A stretch of 39,058 nucleotides of DNA, from positions 1 through 39,058 of the forward strand of contig JBEDEM010000008.1 in the NCBI GenBank assembly GCA_041175665.1, read 5' to 3'. Shown one piece after another: positions 33,587 to 39,058 of the stretch (positions within the stretch are counted from its first letter, which is position 1; each line of letters opens with the position of its first letter). Made by a program: the position numbers and the translations under genes. A model generated the notes under the pieces. That model did no database searches, had not been told where the DNA came from, and saw only the letters and a list, made by a program, of their open reading frames with translations. This DNA comes from UBA3064 sp016868095. GTDB taxonomy: Bacteria; Pseudomonadota; Gammaproteobacteria; Burkholderiales; Burkholderiaceae_E.

Positions 33587-35441
33587 AGCTCAGACAAGCG
33601 CAGGCCCATCCCAAGTCGTCGCCTCTAAGGATGATGCGATAGGCACTTCCCACGAAGACGGACTTTGCTGGTTTGCGTCGGTGCTTGAGGCACTTGAGCA
33701 GTCAAACGCCAATGCTCATAAGCTTGAGGTACTCAAGCAGTGCTTTACCAATCGCCTGCACACAGCCCATAAAGAAGATCTCGCCTGGCTGATCTATTTT
33801 CTAGCAGGCGGTAAATTGCCGCGCTCGATTCGCAGTGGTGTGCTGCGCGAGGCGGCGATCCAGGCAAGCGGGCTACCCGCATGGCTATTTGAAGCCTGCT
33901 ATGCGCACGCTGGTGATCTTGCTGAAACCATCGCCTACTGTTTAGATCATGTAGGTTTGGATCAAGCAGGTCTCGATCATGCAGGATTAGGTCATGCTGG
34001 TTTGGATCAAGCAGTCGATGTGGGTCTAAAAGGTGTAGCGATTCCGCATCATCACTCGAAGCTTGTCGACCTTCGTGAGCAAAAGGCATCAATCCTTCAA
34101 CTAAGTTTGCATGCGTGGCTTGAGGGGCAAGCCCTAGCGATGGCGCAGCAACCCGTTGAAGCCCAAATTCAATGGTTAACGACTCAGTGGCGCGCTTATC
34201 CAGCGAAGGTGCGCTTTGCGATGAATAAGATCATGACTGGTGGATTTCGGATTGGTGTTTCACGTGCTATGGTTTTAAGAGCGCTTGCTGAGGCAAGCGG
34301 CCTGCCTGCGCCATTACTTGCTCAGCGGTTTATGGGCTGGACAGGGCAGTTGCCTAGTGCTGGGCGGCTTGAGGCCTTGCTTGCTGATCAGAGGAGCGAG
34401 TCTTCATCTGAGCAAGTTCTGCCCTTTTGCTTAGCCCAAAGTTTTGATCAGGACTACTCGGCCATGGGCGAAGCTAGAAACTGGCAAGTCGAGTGGAAAT
34501 GGGACGGCATTAGGGTGCAGTGGATTGCTGGCAAGGCGCAAAGCTATTTGTGGTCGCGTGGGGAAGAGTTGATGAGTGAACAATTTCCCGATCTGATGAT
34601 TGAATCGTTTCGCCACATGATCCCGGCTGGTACGATGATTGATGCAGAACTCGTGGCCTGGGATCCGAACCTGAATCAGGTCGCAGGCTTTGCTGCTTTG
34701 CAAACCCGACTCAATCGAAAGCGTGTGAATACAGCGCTCACGCGCAGCCATCCAGTTGTCTTGATTGCTTATGACCTATTGCGCCTCGGCGATGAGGATT
34801 TACGTCAGCAAGCCTTAAGCGTGCGGCGCGAAAAACTTCACATGCTTGCCGCAAAGCTTTCTGGTGCTTTAATGCTTTCGCCTTGTTTTTCGTTTGCACA
34901 ATGGACCGATCTTGCCGAATTGCGACATAAGGCCAGTCAACTTAGGGCCGAGGGCTTGATGCTCAAACATCGCGACAGTCATTATGGCCTGGGACGTGCG
35001 AAGATGTATCAAGGCGATGGTTTGCGCGGTGGTTGGTGGAAATGGAAACAAGACCCTTTTACCGTTGATGCCGTATTGATCTACGCCCAGGCGGGCCACG
35101 GCAGACGGGCTAATTTATATACCGATTACACTTTTGCGGTACGAGGCCCCGATGGGTGGTTGAGTTTGGCAAAGGCCTATTCGGGACTAAGTGATGCGGA
35201 GATTCGTGAGGTCGACGCCCGAATTCGTAAGACAACCCGCGAACAATTTGGACCGGTAAGAGTTGTCGAACCCAGTATGGTCTTTGAAATAGCTTTTGAA
35301 GCGATCTCGCCCAGCAAGCGGCATAAGGCGGGCTTTGCCCTGAGATTCCCACGGATGCTGCGATGGCGAAGGGATAAGCGCATCGAAGACGCTGACAGTA
35401 TTGAACGCGTGCACGAACTCTATAGGATGACAGGCGCATGA
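33579..35441 (+). CDS. ATP-dependent DNA ligase (Lhr-cassette type)
   Basis: This 620-residue protein joins DNA nicks using ATP, unlike the essential NAD-dependent LigA. The N-terminal 260 residues are the helical DNA-binding domain. The adenylylation domain has the active-site Lys307 in EWKWDGIRVQW, motif Ia LWSRGEEL, motif III AELVAWD, motif IV GLMLKHRDSHYG and motif V WWKWKQDP. An OB-fold domain follows. Residues 123-147 contain a five-unit tandem repeat absent from the family pattern. ATG 33579 overlaps the exonuclease stop by 8 bases. The stop TGA forms ATGA with the first ATG of a repeated junction before the DUF429 gene. Confidence 0.93.
   Translation: MSEAQTSAGPSQVVASKDDAIGTSHEDGLCWFASVLEALEQSNANAHKLEVLKQCFTNRLHTAHKEDLAWLIYFLAGGKLPRSIRSGVLREAAIQASGLPAWLFEACYAHAGDLAETIAYCLDHVGLDQAGLDHAGLGHAGLDQAVDVGLKGVAIPHHHSKLVDLREQKASILQLSLHAWLEGQALAMAQQPVEAQIQWLTTQWRAYPAKVRFAMNKIMTGGFRIGVSRAMVLRALAEASGLPAPLLAQRFMGWTGQLPSAGRLEALLADQRSESSSEQVLPFCLAQSFDQDYSAMGEARNWQVEWKWDGIRVQWIAGKAQSYLWSRGEELMSEQFPDLMIESFRHMIPAGTMIDAELVAWDPNLNQVAGFAALQTRLNRKRVNTALTRSHPVVLIAYDLLRLGDEDLRQQALSVRREKLHMLAAKLSGALMLSPCFSFAQWTDLAELRHKASQLRAEGLMLKHRDSHYGLGRAKMYQGDGLRGGWWKWKQDPFTVDAVLIYAQAGHGRRANLYTDYTFAVRGPDGWLSLAKAYSGLSDAEIREVDARIRKTTREQFGPVRVVEPSMVFEIAFEAISPSKRHKAGFALRFPRMLRWRRDKRIEDADSIERVHELYRMTGA
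33945..34019 (+). repeat. five 15-bp tandem repeats in the ligase gene
   Basis: Units start at 33945, 33960, 33975, 33990 and 34005. They encode DHVGL, DQAGL, DHAGL, GHAGL and DQAVD, so the frame is preserved. Sequence agreement between units is high at the GATCA-GCAGG core. The peptide would be a flexible or pentapeptide-like insert in the DNA-binding domain. Confidence 0.85.
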
Positions 35442-35514
35442 GCAACCAAGGCTGTAGGCTGACCGTACATGAGCAGCCAAGTCTGTAGGACGATGGGCGC
35501 ATGAGTAGCCGATT
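35420..35514 (+). repeat. three tandem 31-32-bp repeats at the ligase/DUF429 junction
   Basis: Imperfect units lie at 35420-35451, 35452-35482 and 35483-35514. Each begins CTRTAGG, contains AGG(A), and has ATGAG(C/T)ARCC near its end. The first ATG overlaps the ligase stop (35438), the second is at 35469, and the third at 35501 is the DUF429 start. The first two ATGs open tiny frames: MSNQGCRLTVHEQPSL ending at 35488, and MSSQVCRTMGA ending at 35504, whose TGA overlaps the DUF429 ATG. Confidence 0.8.
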
Positions 35515-36475
35515 GATCGGTGTTCTTGGTGTCGACTTTACCAGTGCACCGGGCGCAAAAAAGCCAATTGTGCTTGCCCGTGCTGTGCTTGAGGGCCGAT
35601 CCGATCGGATGCCCGAAACATCGCGTTTAAAGCTATTAGGGTTTGAACGATTTAGTGATTGGCTTGCCTTTGAGCGCTTTTTGCATGCGCCTTGGGCCGA
35701 TCGTCAAGTCTATGATCCGTCTGTGGTTGTGGGTGGCTTTGACTTTCCGTTCGGGTTACCCAAAGATCTTTTGAAGGCATGGCAATGGGATCGGCTCGAT
35801 TATCGGCAAATCGCTATGAAATTTGCTGACCATGATCGCAGCTATTGGGTTGCCGCCTTAAAGCGCTTTTGTGAGCCACGCCCGATAGGCCATAAGTTTG
35901 CTCATCGTGCCTGCGATGGCCCTGCAGGCTCGAGTCCATCGATGAAATGGGTGAATCCGCCGGTTGTTTTCATGTATCGCGAAGGATTTAAGCGGCTGAT
36001 TGATGCGGGCTGGCATTTGCCGGGCCTTGAGGCCCGATTGGATATTGAAGCGACATTGGACATTGCAGCCCTACCGGATGTTGCAACCCTACCGGATGTT
36101 GCAACCCTACCGGAGGTTGACATACCAGTGGCCCTTGAGGCTTATCCAGGACATCTAGCACGCGCACTGATTGGCAAGCTTTCTTATAAATCAGATAGCG
36201 TGCCCAACGACCCCAAGCGTTTGGAAATCCGAAGCGCCATGCTTGGGGCCTTAGCTGCAAGGCTTCCCTTTGAGCTTATTGTCGATCAAATCGATACCGA
36301 TCTAATGCTTGAAGATGGTCGTGGTGATGTGATCGACGCATGGCTTTGTGCGATTCAAGCTGCCTGGGCTGCAATGAAAGGCCCACCATGTTGGGGTGCT
36401 GACGAGGATGCTGATCCGCAAGAGGGTTGGATTGCCTCCATCGATTTGGTCAACACATTAAAGCCCAAGGCATGA
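35501..36475 (+). CDS. DUF429 family protein, predicted RNase H-like nuclease
   Basis: The 324-residue protein has the DUF429 pattern: GVDFTSAP with Asp12 at the N-terminus, GGFDFPFGLP with Asp81, and DVIDAWLCAIQA with Asp279. These acidic residues match an RNase H-like fold, so a metal-dependent nuclease is predicted; no activity is established for the family. Residues 181-210 are a six-residue tandem repeat (DVATLP and variants). AGGA lies 10 bases before ATG 35501. It sits between the ligase and the helicase, overlaps the helicase start by 4 bases, and is therefore a probable working partner of the repair cassette. The usual cassette has no such gene as far as I know. Confidence 0.78.
   Translation: MSSRLIGVLGVDFTSAPGAKKPIVLARAVLEGRSDRMPETSRLKLLGFERFSDWLAFERFLHAPWADRQVYDPSVVVGGFDFPFGLPKDLLKAWQWDRLDYRQIAMKFADHDRSYWVAALKRFCEPRPIGHKFAHRACDGPAGSSPSMKWVNPPVVFMYREGFKRLIDAGWHLPGLEARLDIEATLDIAALPDVATLPDVATLPEVDIPVALEAYPGHLARALIGKLSYKSDSVPNDPKRLEIRSAMLGALAARLPFELIVDQIDTDLMLEDGRGDVIDAWLCAIQAAWAAMKGPPCWGADEDADPQEGWIASIDLVNTLKPKA
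36041..36130 (+). repeat. five 18-bp tandem repeats in the DUF429 gene
   Basis: Units start at 36041, 36059, 36077, 36095 and 36113; the third and fourth are identical over 18 bases, and the second differs from them at three positions. The outer units are more diverged. They encode DIEATL, DIAALP, DVATLP, DVATLP and EVDIPV, keeping the frame. Confidence 0.88.
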
Positions 36476-38952
36476 GTGGTTTGTCCAAGTCCGCTGAAGA
36501 AAGTCTTTCAGCCTTCAAGGCCTGCGTGGATCACTACTTTGCCGCGCGTGGCTGGAAGCCTCTTGCTTTTCAACGCGAGACATGGCGTGCTATCGCACAG
36601 GGTCAAAGTGGCCTTGTTCATGCACCAACCGGCATGGGTAAGACGCAAGCTCTTTGGCTTGGTGCTTGTATGCAAAGCCTGAGGTTTCACAAGCGTTCAA
36701 AGGCTGCAAGCACATTAAACGGTCCGACTCTTTTATGGATTACGCCCATGCGTGCCTTGGCGAGCGACAGCCTGTCCGCCCTGCGCGAACCATTTATCGA
36801 CACGCTTTGGGCGCAGCGATTCGATGTGGCTATGCGCACAGGAGACAGCACAAGCGCTGAGCGTCAGCGTCAAGCACGGCGTTGGCCATTTGCACTGATC
36901 ACCACGCCCGAGAGCCTTCATCTCATGCTATCGCGCGCTGATGCAACAGCGGTACTGGGCAGAGTCAGATTCGTGATGGTTGACGAGTGGCATGAACTTA
37001 TCGGTAGCAAGCGTGGGGTCATGCTCCAACTTGCGCTGGCTTGGTTGCGCCAACAGCTTGAGCATGCTCCACAGGTTTGGGCTCTGTCAGCAAGCCTTGG
37101 CGATTTGGAGGCCGCCGCGAGCGCTCTAATCCCAGGCAAGCCCCGCTTGATCACAAGTAGCAAGCCCAAGTCAATTCAGGTGCACTGCTTGTTGCCGCAA
37201 GCCTCATCGCGCCTGGCTTGGGCAGGGCACTTGGGCTTGAGCATGTGTGAGCCTTTGGCCCAATATCTTGATCAAAGTAAGAGCGCTCTGGTATTTACAA
37301 ATACCCGCTCGCAAGCCGAGCTCTGGTATCAGGCTTTGCTTGAAGCTCGCCCACAATGGGCAGGTCGTATCGCGTTGCATCATGCCTCGCTTGATTTGTC
37401 GGTGAGGCGTTGGGTCGAGCAGGCACTTAAGGCGGGTCAGTTATCACTGGTTGTCTGTACCTCAAGCCTTGACTTGGGCGTTGATTTTTCGCCCGTCGAA
37501 GAAGTGATACAAATTGGATCGCCTAAGGGTGTTGCCAGACTCATCCAACGAGCCGGACGTTCAGGCCATCAGCCAGGTGCGATTGCAAAGATCACCATTG
37601 TGCCGACCCATGCGCTTGAGGTGGTGGAAGCTGCAGCCGCGGCTAAGGCGGTCAAGGCAGGCGAACTTGAGTCAAGAACGCCGCCGCAGCGTCCTATGGA
37701 TGTTCTTGCGCAATTTATGGTCACATTGGCTTGCGGTCCAGGTTTTGAGCCACCACAGCTCTATGACATGCTCAAGCAAACCGCATCCTTTAGCGATTTG
37801 ACGCAGAAGGACTTTGACTGGGCGCTGCTGTTTGTTTCGCGCGGCGGCGAAAGCTTGCGCGCATACCCTGATCATCATCGGGTGGCCATAGGCGAAGACG
37901 CCGTGTGGCGGGTTCAGCGATCTGATCTGATGCGCCGTCATCGTATGAATATCGGCACGATCATGAGCGATGCAGCTGTACAAGTCAAAATCTTGAACGG
38001 TAGCAACTTAGGTAGTGTTGAGGAAAGTTTCATCTCAAGACTGCGCCGGGGTGATTGCTTTATCTTTTCGGGGCGATTGCTTGAATTGGTTCGTTTTCAT
38101 GAGATGACCGCCTATGTTCGCAAAGCATCGCGCACCAAAGCCGCCGTGCCGCGCTGGAATGGGGGCAAGATGCCACTTTCCTTGGAAATGTCCGAAGCCT
38201 TGGCGGCATGTTTGCAAGAGGCAAGCGAATCAAGCTATCAGGGGCCTGCCATGCGTTGGGCAAAAGAGCTGCTTCAATGGCAAAAGGACCGTTCTTCCTT
38301 ACCGCATGCAGGGCACTTGTTGATTGAAAACTATCGGTCACGAGAAGGCTATCACTGGTTTTTATATCCTTTGCAGGGACGGCAGGTTCATTTGGGTTTG
38401 GCTGCTCTCTTGGGTTGGCGTCTGGCTAAGGCGCGCCCAAGAAGCTTCTCGATTGCTGTCAATGATTATGGATTTGAAATGCTATGTGCCGAGCCTATCG
38501 AGCAGGCACAATGGCTTGATCCTGAGCTTTGGGCGCTCGATTCGCTTGTTGGTGATTGTAGGGAAAGTTTTAACGCTACAGAATTAGCACAGCGGCGTTT
38601 TCGCGAGATTGCACGCATTGCTGGTCTTGTGCAGCAGGGTTTTCCCTCCAAGCAGGCAAGCTCAAGGCAGCTTCAAGCCTCATCGAGTTTGTTTTGGGAA
38701 GTATTTAATCGCTACGATGCTGATAACTTGCTGCTTGAGCAAGCGCATCGCGAAGTCTTAAATCAAGAATTAGAACATCAAAGGCTTGCGAGCGCCTTAT
38801 CCCGAATCGGTCAGCAATGTATTTGTTGGCAGGCGATCGATAAGCCCTCACCCTTTGCTTTTCCGCTGATGCTTGAGCGTTTGCGAGAAAGCCTCAGTAA
38901 TGAAAAGCTTCAAGAGAGGCTTGCGCGCATGATGGCATCCTTGCTCGAGTGA
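36472..38952 (+). CDS. ligase-associated Lhr-Core DEXH helicase
   Basis: The 826-residue protein is a superfamily 2 helicase of the Lhr-Core kind, a 3'-to-5' single-strand DNA translocase in characterised homologues. Motif I APTGMGKT is at about 52-59, motif Ia TPMRALASD, motif II DEWH at about 171-174, motif III LSASLGD, motif IV FTNTRSQAE, motif V TSSLDLGVDF and motif VI QRAGRSGH near 360. After the RecA domains come the winged-helix and Lhr-specific domains (RRHRMNIGTIMSD, LRRGDCFIFSGRLLEL, VPRWNGGKMPLS). It lacks the ~600-residue C-terminal extension of full Lhr. ATG 36472 overlaps the DUF429 stop by 4 bases; its own stop overlaps the next gene by 4. Confidence 0.94.
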   Translation: MSGLSKSAEESLSAFKACVDHYFAARGWKPLAFQRETWRAIAQGQSGLVHAPTGMGKTQALWLGACMQSLRFHKRSKAASTLNGPTLLWITPMRALASDSLSALREPFIDTLWAQRFDVAMRTGDSTSAERQRQARRWPFALITTPESLHLMLSRADATAVLGRVRFVMVDEWHELIGSKRGVMLQLALAWLRQQLEHAPQVWALSASLGDLEAAASALIPGKPRLITSSKPKSIQVHCLLPQASSRLAWAGHLGLSMCEPLAQYLDQSKSALVFTNTRSQAELWYQALLEARPQWAGRIALHHASLDLSVRRWVEQALKAGQLSLVVCTSSLDLGVDFSPVEEVIQIGSPKGVARLIQRAGRSGHQPGAIAKITIVPTHALEVVEAAAAAKAVKAGELESRTPPQRPMDVLAQFMVTLACGPGFEPPQLYDMLKQTASFSDLTQKDFDWALLFVSRGGESLRAYPDHHRVAIGEDAVWRVQRSDLMRRHRMNIGTIMSDAAVQVKILNGSNLGSVEESFISRLRRGDCFIFSGRLLELVRFHEMTAYVRKASRTKAAVPRWNGGKMPLSLEMSEALAACLQEASESSYQGPAMRWAKELLQWQKDRSSLPHAGHLLIENYRSREGYHWFLYPLQGRQVHLGLAALLGWRLAKARPRSFSIAVNDYGFEMLCAEPIEQAQWLDPELWALDSLVGDCRESFNATELAQRRFREIARIAGLVQQGFPSKQASSRQLQASSSLFWEVFNRYDADNLLLEQAHREVLNQELEHQRLASALSRIGQQCICWQAIDKPSPFAFPLMLERLRESLSNEKLQERLARMMASLLE

Positions 38953-39058
38953 GAACTGGTCCTCCAAAGGGTGTTTTCCCACTCGGCGATCTTTGGCTAT
39001 GGCCAGGCTTTGCAGTGACAAGACCTGCCTATTCACAGTTGATTGTGGCCGATGTTCA
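38949..39058 (+). CDS. pdeM: 5' part of PdeM-type ligase-associated phosphoesterase
   Basis: A frame starting with GTG at 38949, overlapping the helicase TGA as GTGA, is open to the window edge for 36 codons. The peptide begins MRTGPPKGVFPLGDLWLWPG and reaches SQLIVADVH-like residues, which is the usual start of the calcineurin-fold phosphoesterase PdeM of this cassette (WPxxxxLIVADxHLxK). PdeM is the fourth standard component, a DNA endonuclease/phosphodiesterase in the described clusters. Only the first part is visible, so the catalytic residues beyond the first Asp-His are not seen. Confidence 0.75.
   Translation, partial: MRTGPPKGVFPLGDLWLWPGFAVTRPAYSQLIVADV

Overview
The window looks like a chromosomal segment of a betaproteobacterium, most likely a Burkholderiales relative with moderate GC content. 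The reasoning is inference from gene content and order: aroK-aroB followed by gltB-gltD, a divergent uvrA / MFS transporter-ssb pair, fmdB-DUF502-aspS-nudB-EEP phosphatase, and a complete cbb3 oxidase cluster. I see no rRNA, tRNA, CRISPR array, prophage or insertion sequence. Genes are tightly packed, with many 4-base stop/start overlaps. No gene-free stretch exceeds 300 bases.

Layout. (a) 1-8319: the left edge carries the first codons of an unidentified minus-strand gene, then shikimate-pathway aroK-aroB and the two glutamate synthase subunits gltB and gltD. (b) 8375-11342, minus strand: mtnA, a class II aldolase and a medium-chain reductase overlap by 4 bases each and probably form a methylthioadenosine salvage unit of the aldolase ('DHAP shunt') type. 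(c) 11438-20626, plus strand: cbb3 cytochrome oxidase biogenesis and structural genes in the order safE-like, ccoI, ccoS, ccoN, ccoO, ccoQ, ccoP, ccoG, ccoH and a small membrane protein. (d) 20687-26455: hslR and apt (minus), a MaoC-like dehydratase (plus), then an unknown helical protein, an SDR reductase and uvrA (minus). (e) 26532-33586: MFS transporter, ssb with a strong terminator, then a new transcription unit fmdB-DUF502-aspS-nudB-EEP that runs without a break into (f).

(f) 32606-39058: a DNA repair cassette of the Lhr-Core / ATP-dependent ligase type, with an MBL-fold exonuclease, ATP-dependent DNA ligase, a DUF429 protein with an RNase H-like acidic pattern, the Lhr-Core DEXH helicase, and the first 36 codons of the PdeM-type phosphoesterase cut by the window edge. 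The DUF429 gene is embedded between ligase and helicase with coupled translation, which makes it a candidate extra nuclease component; this is the most interesting point of the window.

A second theme is short tandem duplication. A 15-bp unit repeated five times lies in the ligase, an 18-bp unit repeated five times in the DUF429 gene, and a 31-32-bp unit repeated three times at their junction, where every copy carries its own ribosome-binding site and ATG. Smaller duplications occur in mtnA and ccoQ. These look like recent slippage events and may vary between strains.
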